From the NCBI RefSeq assembly GCF_027486195.1, contig NZ_JAIXPP010000016.1, forward strand, positions 1-64,000: 64,000 nt of DNA, read 5' to 3'. Of this stretch, positions 53,281 to 60,197 are shown in pieces. This DNA is from Novosphingobium sp. (lineage in GTDB: Bacteria; Pseudomonadota; Alphaproteobacteria; Sphingomonadales; Sphingomonadaceae). The notes below the pieces were generated by a model. It ran no database searches and was not told where the DNA came from. It worked only from the letters and a program-made list of their open reading frames with translations. A program made the translations under genes and the position numbers. The first letter of the stretch is position 1. Every line of letters starts with the position of its first letter.

Positions 53281-53456
53281 TCAAGCGGTTGCTGCACCGG
53301 TTGCTGGTGGAAGACCGGAGCGGCGCCACCGCAATCGAGATGGGTTTCCTCGTCGCGCTGATCTCGGTGGCCATCATCGGTTCGCTGCACACTTTCAGCA
53401 ACCAACTGAACAACACGCTCAACATCACGACCACGAATATTGCTCTAACACCTTGA
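53277..53456 (+). CDS. Flp-family type IVb pilin
   Basis: A 59-residue prepilin. The basic leader MIKRLLHRLLVEDRSG is followed by the type IVb cleavage region GATAIEMGF (cut expected after Gly16, with Glu21 as the conserved Glu+5), then a hydrophobic helix LVALISVAIIGSLHTFSNQL. This fits Flp pilins assembled by Tad machineries. No tad, cpa or prepilin peptidase genes are in this window, so the pilus apparatus must be elsewhere or the pilin is used differently. The start overlaps the preceding gene. Confidence 0.85.
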   Translation: MIKRLLHRLLVEDRSGATAIEMGFLVALISVAIIGSLHTFSNQLNNTLNITTTNIALTP

Positions 53457-53474
53457 AGATAAATGAGGATCGCA

Positions 53475-53858
53475 ATGCAGTTCGCAATGGAAATGCTTCA
53501 GCGACGGATCCGGCAGCACGCCGACCGCTATGAGAGGGTGCTGGCCGCGCTGGAGGATGCCTTCGGCAAATACGAAGCGGGCCAGATCTCGATCAATGCC
53601 TATCTGGAGGCCGTCTGCGCGATCGAACAAAGCTTCCGCAATGAGCGCGCGCTTTGGCTCAAGCTGTGTGATTGGTCGCTGGCGCTGCGCTGGATCAATC
53701 GCAGCGAGCGGCGGGCGTTCGTCGAGACCTGCGATGCGCTTGACTGGTGCCGGAACTGGGCGATCCGCCAACGCGGCGTCGATGTGGCATCGTGCCTGCA
53801 GAGCGTGAGTGCGGGCGTAGACCTTGGATTCGGCCAGTCGCTGGGGATCGCCGCATGA
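53475..53858 (+). CDS. Hypothetical helical protein in pilin locus
   Basis: A soluble protein of about 127 residues, mostly helical, with the stretch QFAMEMLQRRIRQHADRYERV and several Trp residues (LWLKLCDWSLALRWINRSER). No known domain recognised. The ATG at 53475 is preferred because GAGG stands 7 bases upstream; an ATG at 53463 in the same frame would add four residues. It follows the pilin gene by 18 bases and is likely in the same transcript. Confidence 0.6.
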   Translation: MQFAMEMLQRRIRQHADRYERVLAALEDAFGKYEAGQISINAYLEAVCAIEQSFRNERALWLKLCDWSLALRWINRSERRAFVETCDALDWCRNWAIRQRGVDVASCLQSVSAGVDLGFGQSLGIAA

Positions 53859-53901
53859 CCGACCGCTTCGCCGCCGCCTGCTTGTCGGAGGAGCGAGGGC
53901 G

Positions 53902-54249
53902 ATGACGCCAATGAAGGACCGGAGTGACCGATTTGGCAATCGCCGCCGCTATGCGCGAGTCGCTGCCGGCCAACGGATGATCCTGATCTCCGTTGCGAGC
54001 CGCATGGATGGCGAACTGCGCGACCTTTCGCAAACAGGCGCGCGCGTGAGCCTGCGCACCATCCCACCGCGTCAGGGCCGCGATGTGCTGCTGCGCTGGG
54101 GGGCGCAGGAGATTTTCGGTCAGGTGGTGTGGAGCAACGGGCATGAAGCCGGCGTTGCCTTCCACAAACCCATTTCGCCCGAAGAACTGGTCGAAACCGT
54201 AGGCGGCGAGGTGCCGGAACAGCAGCCGTCCGGGCGCAGGGTGCTCTAG
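53902..54249 (+). CDS. PilZ-domain protein
   Basis: A 115-residue single PilZ domain. The cyclic-di-GMP binding residues are visible: RRRYARVAAG (RxxxR) near residue 15 and LRDLSQTGARVSL (D/N-x-S-x-x-G) near residue 43. PilZ proteins change partner binding when c-di-GMP rises and often govern motility, pili or exopolysaccharide. It is the last gene of the small pilin-associated locus. The start at ATG 53902 is supported by a GAGCGAGGGCG stretch upstream; frame is open before it. It borders the integrated element. Confidence 0.85.
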   Translation: MTPMKDRSDRFGNRRRYARVAAGQRMILISVASRMDGELRDLSQTGARVSLRTIPPRQGRDVLLRWGAQEIFGQVVWSNGHEAGVAFHKPISPEELVETVGGEVPEQQPSGRRVL

Positions 54250-54303
54250 CGCCGATTGACGAAGTACCCAAAACCTAGCAATAGCGCCTCTTCCGGCATG
54301 CCG

Positions 54304-54341
54304 GGGCGGTTAGCTCAGTTGGTAGAGCATCTCGTTTACAC
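54304..54341 (+). tRNA. tRNA-Val(TAC), 5' half only, cut in anticodon loop
   Basis: GGGCGGT (acceptor 5' strand, 54304-54310), TA, a complete D-arm GCTC-AGTTGGTA-GAGC, then A, TCTCG (anticodon stem 5' strand) and TTTACAC, the anticodon loop with TAC at 54337-54339. The 3' strand of the anticodon stem should be CGAGA but the sequence goes on TGTGACGTG, and no variable loop or T-arm follows. The gene is therefore interrupted by the integrated element at the anticodon loop. A weak TTGACG-like -35 lies near 54256. Confidence 0.85.
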
Positions 54342-54362
54342 TGTGACGTGCAAGGTGCCCCA

Positions 54363-54384
54363 AACCCGCAGAACTCTGCGGGTT
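54363..54384 (-). terminator. Hairpin terminator of integrase gene
   Basis: AACCCGCAG (54363-54371) and CTGCGGGTT (54376-54384) form a perfect 9-bp stem with loop AACT. It overlaps the integrase stop codon, and on the minus strand is followed by TTTGGGG. It also separates the integrase transcript from the tRNA remnant. Confidence 0.65.
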
Positions 54385-55426
54385 ACGCGACATTCGCCCC
54401 TGACACTTCGGGACTATTTCGGGACTCGCTCTCATCAAGAGCTTTGCGGGTGTCTTCGTCAAGCACATGTGCATAACGCTGCGTTGTCGTGATGCTGCGG
54501 TGCGCGAGCGCCGCCTTGGCCGAGAGAAGCGACCCTGTGTTGCGCACGATCCGCGTAGCGCGAGTGTGGCGGAGGTCGTGGAGACGGAAACCGTCGATCT
54601 TTGCCTTCTCCAGCGCCGCCTCGAACGGCTTCCGCAATGCCGTCGCAGAGAGGTGGTAGCGCTTGCCCTTCGTTCGTGTCTTGCTCGTGCGTTGGCATAC
54701 ATAGGTGAAGACACGCTCGCCGACCTGAGGTTGGCGCCTGATCAGGGCGACGAGCGTGTCGTTGAGCGGTCGCCGCACAATGTCTCCCCCCTTGATCCGT
54801 GTCGTGGCCACGCGGTGCGTCAGGTCGCAGTCTGCCCTCCGCAGGTTCAGCACCTCGTTCCGGCGCCAGCCTGACTTCAGCAGGAAGTCCACCGCGTCGC
54901 GCACATCAGTGCGCAGCTCTGCGAAGAGTCGGCACTCCTCGTCTTCGCTGAGTTCCCGATCCGGTCGCGCGCCTTCCTTCAGTTTGAGGCTGCGCCAGTC
55001 GGGTCTTTCGCCAACATCGAAGCATGTCTTGTCAGCGTATGCCCAGACTGCCCGCGCCACGTCGATCTCGCGGTTGATCGTTGACGGCTTGCGCCCTTTG
55101 CGCCGCAAGGCAACGTAGACCTGAAGGTCACGCTGGCTGATGTCAGCCAGGAGCCGGTTGGCGCCCAGCCCCTTGACCATCGCCGAGAGGATGTAGCGGG
55201 TCGTGGGCCACGAGGGCTGATCTTCAACCCTCTCACGATAGAGCCCGCACGCTTCGTCGACAGTGATAGAGGGACGCTGCTTGGAAGGGATGGCGGCGTC
55301 CTCCCGCGTGCGCTTCTCGAACTCCTCGGCCTTCCGTTTTGTCGTGCATCCGGTGCTGCCGCTGTAGCGAACGCCGCGGAACTGGAAGTCGTAGTGGAAG
55401 TATTTGCCCTTCTTGTAGACCGTCAT
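54383..55426 (-). CDS. int: Site-specific tyrosine recombinase (integrase)
   Basis: A 347-residue phage-type integrase. An N-terminal arm-binding/SAM-like domain (about residues 50-140) precedes the catalytic domain. Catalytic residues are visible: Arg in LLKSGWRRNEVLNLRR, Lys in TRIKGGDIVRRP, His-x-x-Arg in LHDLRHTRATR, His in ALAHRSITTTQ, and Tyr in TTQRYAHVLD. It should integrate the element at the tRNA-Val anticodon-loop site. It lies at the left end and reads toward the junction, as usual. The excisionase-like gene is 3 bases upstream, so both are co-transcribed. Confidence 0.93.
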   Translation of the reverse strand: MTVYKKGKYFHYDFQFRGVRYSGSTGCTTKRKAEEFEKRTREDAAIPSKQRPSITVDEACGLYRERVEDQPSWPTTRYILSAMVKGLGANRLLADISQRDLQVYVALRRKGRKPSTINREIDVARAVWAYADKTCFDVGERPDWRSLKLKEGARPDRELSEDEECRLFAELRTDVRDAVDFLLKSGWRRNEVLNLRRADCDLTHRVATTRIKGGDIVRRPLNDTLVALIRRQPQVGERVFTYVCQRTSKTRTKGKRYHLSATALRKPFEAALEKAKIDGFRLHDLRHTRATRIVRNTGSLLSAKAALAHRSITTTQRYAHVLDEDTRKALDESESRNSPEVSGANVA

Positions 55427-55429
55427 CGA

Positions 55430-55732
55430 TCAGCGCGTCTGCTCGGAGAAGGGACGGATCTTGGGGTTTGGACGCGCCCGCGACGAATGCCGCTTTCGCT
55501 TTGCTCCAAGGACGTCGGGCGCGACAGACGCGGCGCCGAGAAAGGCGTCGAGATCGTCCGCACGATAGCGGATGAGCCGCCCAATGCGGAGGTGGGGCAG
55601 GCTTCCCGACATGCGGGCGTTCCGCACGGAACGAACGCTCATTTTCAGAATGTCGGCCACTTCGGGTTCGGTCAGCAGTGATTGCACGGGGAGAGGAACT
55701 TTCGATTTGATTATGCTCTGAATGTATGGCAT
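55430..55732 (-). CDS. Excisionase-like MerR/AlpA-type HTH protein
   Basis: A 100-residue protein with a winged-helix segment of the excisionase type: LLTEPEVADILKMSVRSVRN followed by LPHLRIGRLIRYRADDLDAF. The tail is very basic (AKRKRHSSRARPNPK). It probably bends DNA at the att site to guide excision, or acts as a control protein of int. The ATG at 55732 lies inside the palindrome at 55721-55744, so its translation and transcription may be repressed by a protein bound there. It is coupled to int, with 3 bases between the stop and the next start. Confidence 0.85.
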   Translation of the reverse strand: MPYIQSIIKSKVPLPVQSLLTEPEVADILKMSVRSVRNARMSGSLPHLRIGRLIRYRADDLDAFLGAASVAPDVLGAKRKRHSSRARPNPKIRPFSEQTR

Positions 55733-55744
55733 ATACCATACATT
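55721..55744. promoter_or_regulatory. Palindromic operator between excisionase-like and repressor-like genes
   Basis: AATGTATGG (55721-55729) and CCATACATT (55736-55744) form a perfect 9-bp inverted repeat with a 6-bp centre CATATA. It covers the start codon of the excisionase-like gene and lies 36 bases before the divergent regulator gene. Size and position suit a repressor dimer that controls both promoters. Confidence 0.65.
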
Positions 55745-55779
55745 CACGTTGAGTGCAACCAATTCAAGATGATGAGACC

Positions 55780-56328
55780 ATGAACACAAGTGATCTCCCT
55801 TTCAGTCACTCTCGCGCCACGCTGATGCTGCGCGAAGCACTGACGACATATACGGCGTCCCACAAAGGTGGCTTGCGCGCCCTGTCAGCCAAGCTCGAAA
55901 TGCGCCCTGCGACCGTGTTCAGCCATATGAGCAACGGACGGATGGCAATCCCGCTCGACCGGGCAGATCAGCTCGCAAGTGTCCTGGGCATTGACCGCGC
56001 CGCGTTCTGTCTAGCCGTGCTGGAGCAGCGCGCGCCATCCGCATACTACGCGATCGACGAGGTCACAGGGCTTGGTTCCGTGGGTGCGAACATTCCAGCT
56101 TCAATGCGAGCAGTGTTGCAGGTGCTCCCAGCAGGCTCGGTGAAGGACGACGAGCTGGTTGAGCTGATACGCCGTGCGGCAACCTCGGCCCACCCGCTGA
56201 AGCACTGGATCGAAGGCGAAGAGTTTGAACTGATTGCTGACGTTCGTCGGTTAAGCGGAGGTCGCCTAAATGCGGCCGATCGCCGTCGAATTGGCGAACT
56301 GATCGAGGTTGTGCTCAAGGGGTATTAA
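55780..56328 (+). CDS. Putative HTH repressor of the element
   Basis: A 182-residue protein divergent from the excisionase/integrase operon. The N-terminal part (ALTTYTASHKGGLRALSAKLE, then RPATVFSHMSNGRMAIPLDR) has the shape of a Cro/CI-type helix-turn-helix, with PLDRADQLASVLGID as the following helices. The C-terminal 100 residues (VTGLGSVGANIPASMRAVLQ to KGY) are helical and unrecognised. As in other integrative elements it probably controls int and xis through the palindrome upstream. The ATG at 55780 was chosen over one at 55753, which would lie nearer the operator. Confidence 0.7.
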   Translation: MNTSDLPFSHSRATLMLREALTTYTASHKGGLRALSAKLEMRPATVFSHMSNGRMAIPLDRADQLASVLGIDRAAFCLAVLEQRAPSAYYAIDEVTGLGSVGANIPASMRAVLQVLPAGSVKDDELVELIRRAATSAHPLKHWIEGEEFELIADVRRLSGGRLNAADRRRIGELIEVVLKGY

Positions 56329-56388
56329 AAACGTCTAGGTCCCGAGCGCGTTTATTCATCTCCAATATCGCGATGTATTTTTTGCACC

Positions 56389-57384
56389 ATGACCATGTTC
56401 AAAATACCTACTCCAACCTCAATGCGTGACCTTGAGTTGATGAGCTACGAGGAAAAGGTCCGATACTGGGCTCATGCGGCGAATCCTTGGCAGCCGGGCG
56501 GCAATCGCGTGAAATTTGGTGGCGTCGCTCTCCCAAAAAGCTTCCGCCCTGGGCGCCTGGAGGGGAATATTTTAAGCATGCCTACCCTTATCGGCTGGCC
56601 GTGCTTCGGAATCGCGACCGCGAGACTCCGCTATCGTGATGCGAAGAAGTTCGTGAAAGGCCGGGGTGTCTTGCCGAACTCACGTTGTCAAACCCGTTGC
56701 CCCGTCCAAGAGGAATGCGAAAGGATTGTGCAACATAGGATCGAGCAGATCCCAGCCTTGAAACGTGCGTATGATAGCTGGATGCAGGCTGATGGCCCTC
56801 GCCAGATGAAGCCTGAAAAGCCGCACAGCAATCTCTCTGGCAGCATTTTTCGTGTTTTGGCGCTCGAAGCCGAGAAGGTTTCATTCACAAGCGTGAACGA
56901 CCAGCGTGTGGCAGAGCATTATCATGCGAGGGCCGAAGAGGAGCGTGCGCGAGCGAGCGATAAGAAGCGATCCCAGAGGCGCAAGCAACTCTCCACCGGT
57001 GAACTTGACGAAGCGCATGTCCGAGATCTGTCAGTGGCACTGAACGCTCGCTTAATGCGTCTCAAAGCGCTGTGGGACCAAGCGCAGATTACGAGATCAC
57101 CCCCCTATCTTGCTAAACTGCCGAAGCAGTCACTAGTAGACCTTGGGCGGTCGTGGTTTGGACGCGAACTCCTGAAGGCTCAGAAGCAGAAGCACGGCGC
57201 GACACATGTCGCGCGGTGGATCTTGGACACCAAGCCAGAACAGGCCCGAGGGACCTTTGATGCGCTAGTGACACGTGTGAGCAAGGACCTGAACCGCATT
57301 GCAGACTTTGAGAGGCGGCTGTTGGATGGCGAACCTATCTGGCCGGCATTCGTTCCCTCTCGCGAGTTCAAGGACGTTTGCTAA
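56389..57384 (+). CDS. Hypothetical protein with Cys-rich motif
   Basis: A 331-residue protein not recognised as a known family. The N-terminal third has three Cys at 100, 104 and 110 (SRCQTRCPVQEECERIV), a possible metal site with a fourth ligand at Cys72 (GWPCFGIA) or a His. The middle (about 185-210) is charged and probably a helix (AEEERARASDKKRSQRRK). The C-terminal part is helical with a Trp-rich core (LGRSWFGREL). No membrane segment. It stands alone in the element, less GC-rich than core genes, with a weak ribosome site. An in-frame ATG at 56395 is an alternative. Confidence 0.65.
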   Translation: MTMFKIPTPTSMRDLELMSYEEKVRYWAHAANPWQPGGNRVKFGGVALPKSFRPGRLEGNILSMPTLIGWPCFGIATARLRYRDAKKFVKGRGVLPNSRCQTRCPVQEECERIVQHRIEQIPALKRAYDSWMQADGPRQMKPEKPHSNLSGSIFRVLALEAEKVSFTSVNDQRVAEHYHARAEEERARASDKKRSQRRKQLSTGELDEAHVRDLSVALNARLMRLKALWDQAQITRSPPYLAKLPKQSLVDLGRSWFGRELLKAQKQKHGATHVARWILDTKPEQARGTFDALVTRVSKDLNRIADFERRLLDGEPIWPAFVPSREFKDVC

Positions 57385-57843
57385 CCCCCTAGAAATCGTC
57401 GCGTCACACCGGTCGCAAATTTGATCGCTACCCTCTAGATTTTCATCCAACACCGGGAGCAATTTGTTTTGTGATGGAGAGAGAGTTTCAGGAAAAAATC
57501 TCAGAAAAACAAGGAAATCAGGAGCTAGAAATCTGTCACCCCACTTCTTGGAGAGATATCATATCGATATCTCCACAAGTGAGGGAGTTCAGTGTTATCC
57601 CCCTCACTCCATCCAAGGATCTAGCGTCGAGGCTTTGTTCGAACTGGAACGTGCGCTCTCTGCGCTTCTCGACTCCGCACTGCTTCCTCGGAGAAAACAA
57701 CGTGGGGTCTCATCCTTGCTCCCGGAGGTGAAGTGATGAGCGGACTAACGTCACTTCCTCGGTGTGTGTAATGATCGACCGGCGGCGGAGAATGACGGGG
57801 ATGGTCATACTTTGGCCGTGACAGCTTGCCTCTCTGACTTCCG
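57385..57843. other. Gene-poor stretch with an uncertain short reading frame
   Basis: About 460 bases. A reading frame from GTG-ATG at 57471 to 57731 (86 codons, starting MMEREFQEKISEKQGNQELE) and one in another frame at 57464-57736 overlap each other; neither shows a known domain and coding bias does not decide. A GAAGTGA/TCACTTC inverted pair at about 57728-57756 may form a hairpin. Nothing else was recognised. Confidence 0.3.
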
Positions 57844-58452
57844 TTACCGCACGCTCCCGTCCCGCTTCCGCAGCGGCGGTGTGTAGTCGGCGGCGAACAG
57901 CCGCCAGAACGAATCCTCACACTCCGCAGCGATACCTGTCTTGCCCTCGAACATCTCCTCACGGAGCGTCACCATGGGGCCGATGAGTGCCCAGGGTGAG
58001 ACCTCCTTGACCGAGCTATACTCAGCGTCCCAGCCGTTCTGGTCGAGCGAGTAGAGGTGGAGGGTCGCGATCGCGCGCTCCAGGGTCTCGGCGACGACAA
58101 GCATTCGGCCATCATCAGGTGTCTCGAATGCAAAGCACGTAACGGGACACTCCGGCAGTGCGATCTCGCCGGCTGGTTCGAGATCCTCCGGGGCCGTGAC
58201 GATCCAGCCCGCATGGTGCCCCACCCAGCGCGCGATCCCCGACTGCATCGAATACGCCAGCTCGGCCAATTGCGGTGTCTGGGCGAGATCTGCTTCGGTG
58301 AGCTTGGTGATCTCTGCGGAGACCACGTGGTTGCCATTCACATGGAAGCTGCGCCAGATCGTGAACAGCAGTGCCGCCTCGTCGTGGTTCTCGGCGACGA
58401 TCGTCACAGGGTCTGGCAGGAAGGAACTGGTGGCAAGGTAGATGTTGAACAT
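57844..58452 (-). CDS. Hypothetical accessory protein
   Basis: A 202-residue soluble, acidic protein without a recognised domain. The start MFNIYLATSSFLPDPVTIVA is followed by a sequence rich in Ala, Glu and Trp (LFTIWRSFHVNGNHVV, SIQSGIARWVGHHAGWIVTA with small differences). Regular alternation suggests a mixed alpha/beta fold. The ATG at 58452 has GAGGT 8 bases upstream; an in-frame ATG at 58467 is possible. It has a coding pattern and GC content like a real gene, and lies on the minus strand 157 bases downstream of the Fic gene. Confidence 0.6.
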   Translation of the reverse strand: MFNIYLATSSFLPDPVTIVAENHDEAALLFTIWRSFHVNGNHVVSAEITKLTEADLAQTPQLAELAYSMQSGIARWVGHHAGWIVTAPEDLEPAGEIALPECPVTCFAFETPDDGRMLVVAETLERAIATLHLYSLDQNGWDAEYSSVKEVSPWALIGPMVTLREEMFEGKTGIAAECEDSFWRLFAADYTPPLRKRDGSVR

Positions 58453-58609
58453 GAGAACGAACCTCAATGCGTTGTCGATGAGGTTGGTCTACCGAGACGT
58501 TCGCTTGGCGTCGGGTGGGAAATGGTCGGCACGGAGCCGAAAGGTGCGCGCGCTGCGCTTGCCCGTTAGTTGCAAATGAAACTATTTTTGTTGCCCATAG
58601 ATACAGCCC

Positions 58610-59755
58610 TCAAACAGGGCCGATTCCGTTGGGGAAGTGAACATCCGGTCCGGCCTCGATCGCCAGATAATAGCGCGTCCCCTTCAGCTCGCCTTCCCGT
58701 CGCAATGCTCCAAGCTCGACCAACTCTGCGAGATCGCGCGTTGCGGTCGCGCTCAAGGCTCCGGTGATCGTTCGGTAGTTCCCGGCGCTGAGGCCGCCCT
58801 TGAAACTATCAGGTCCCTCAGCGAACATGCGCAGCAGGGCACGTTCCTGGCGATCGTTCAATTTGCCCCGTAAACGGTCAAGAAGACGCGTCTTCGCGAT
58901 GAGGTGATGAACACGCGCATGGGTGCGCTGCTGCGCTTCCAGAGCGATCCTGGCGAACCAGGAGAGCCATCCATCGATCTCCATCGTCTGGCTGGCTGCG
59001 GCCAGTTCGGCATTGTAGTCCCTGTGATGCAGCTTGATAGTCTCGGCGAGCGCAGTGAGGCTCGGGCCCTCGATGGCCTGCGCCAGCGCCTTCTCGGCCA
59101 CCGCACGGCCGATACGGCCATTGCCATCCTCGAACGGGTGGATGCTCTCGAACCACAAGTGCGCAATCCCCGCGCGCGTGATCGCAGGCAAGGGTGAGGG
59201 TCCGGCTGGTGCGGTATCGTTGAACCACGCGAGGAACGCTGCCATCTCGCCTGCAACGCGCTCGGAGGGTGGGGCTTCGAAGTGCACCTTGGGCGCATGA
59301 AGGGCCCCTGAGACGATCTGCATGGGTTCTGGATCGTTGCGCCAGGCTCCAACGGCGCCAATGTCCCTGCGCCCCGCCATGAGCATCGTGTGCCACCGAA
59401 ACAGCACCGCATCGGTGAGTTCGCCGACGTAAGTGCGCCACACGTCGGCCATAAGCTCTGCTGCCCCAGCTTCAGCAGCGCTCGCACGGCGGCGGTCCGC
59501 CTTAAAGCCGAGATGCCTTGCCAAGGACGACTGCACGCTCGCCCTATCGAGGATCTCGCCTTCGATCGCCGAGCTGTCGATCGTCTCCTGCGCGATGAGG
59601 TCGATCGTCAGGGACTGCTTCTCGGCATCATCGACATGCAGCAGCGCGCCTACGATGACCCCGGAGCCGCGCAGGAAGCGCTCCTCGGCAGGGCGCAACG
59701 CCTCAGCGTCATAGCTGAAGCGCGGCCAGTCCGAATGTTCCCAGTTCCACCGCAT
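58610..59755 (-). CDS. Fic family protein (DUF4172-Fic, class II self-inhibited)
   Basis: A 381-residue protein. The N-terminus (MRWNWEHSDWPRFSYD) is of DUF4172 type. An inhibitory helix motif SSAIEG (Ser61-x3-Glu65-Gly66) precedes the Fic core, whose active site is HPFEDGNGR (His206 to Arg214, complete). The C-terminal part (about 300-370) resembles a winged helix (RTITGALSATATRDLAELVE). Fic enzymes attach AMP or other groups to target proteins; here the inhibitory Glu would hold activity in check. Such proteins are common on mobile elements. The target is unknown. The ATG at 59755 begins the typical sequence; the frame is open beyond it. Confidence 0.9.
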   Translation of the reverse strand: MRWNWEHSDWPRFSYDAEALRPAEERFLRGSGVIVGALLHVDDAEKQSLTIDLIAQETIDSSAIEGEILDRASVQSSLARHLGFKADRRRASAAEAGAAELMADVWRTYVGELTDAVLFRWHTMLMAGRRDIGAVGAWRNDPEPMQIVSGALHAPKVHFEAPPSERVAGEMAAFLAWFNDTAPAGPSPLPAITRAGIAHLWFESIHPFEDGNGRIGRAVAEKALAQAIEGPSLTALAETIKLHHRDYNAELAAASQTMEIDGWLSWFARIALEAQQRTHARVHHLIAKTRLLDRLRGKLNDRQERALLRMFAEGPDSFKGGLSAGNYRTITGALSATATRDLAELVELGALRREGELKGTRYYLAIEAGPDVHFPNGIGPV

Positions 59756-59954
59756 GATCGATACCCAGTGCCCTTTATAGATCATGATATGATGCAAACG
59801 TGATCTAAAAGCGACTCGTTTATCAATCATGATCGACTGGTTGGGGCACTGCCTCGGCGAGGTAGCGGTCAACGACCAACCACGCCGCAACGAGCGAGAT
59901 CCGCAGTCAGTGATCACCGGTGAGCAACTCAAACGCTGCGACCGGGCGCGCACA

Positions 59955-60058
59955 GTTTACCAGAGGGTATGTGGAAGTCATACCACGCCAGCCAACCCAT
60001 CACCCGGATGCTGCCTATCCGTCGGGGCCGCGGATTTCAGGAGACATGGCGATAGACG
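59955..60058. repeat. Direct repeat, copy A, about 105 bp
   Basis: This stretch matches 62229-62333 in the same orientation, with roughly 80-85% identity by eye; shared blocks are ttaccagag, tggaagtc, taccacgccagcc, atcacccggatgctgcc, gcggatttcag and acatggcgatag. Copies A and B frame the 60198-62140 operon. It lies in a 440-bp region between the Fic gene and that operon with no gene of its own. It may derive from a transposable element or from the end of a lost gene. Confidence 0.65.
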
Positions 60059-60197
60059 ACCAGGTTAGGATAGTCCGTTGCTGCGCTGAGACTGTCTGAT
60101 CTTGCCCACATCTACCATAACGCGGTCAGAAAATCGACAGCCGGACTTCCAACCATGCGAATATTGATCCTCGTAAATGCGAGCAGCTGTTAAAAGC

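Noticed and set aside
54342..54385. A group I intron in tRNA-Val instead of an integration
   Set aside because: An integrase begins within 50 bases and no intron core or 3' tRNA half follows; integration is simpler.
57464..57736. Two overlapping short frames after the Cys-motif protein
   Set aside because: Neither has a domain or consistent support, and they exclude each other; noted as a gene-poor stretch.
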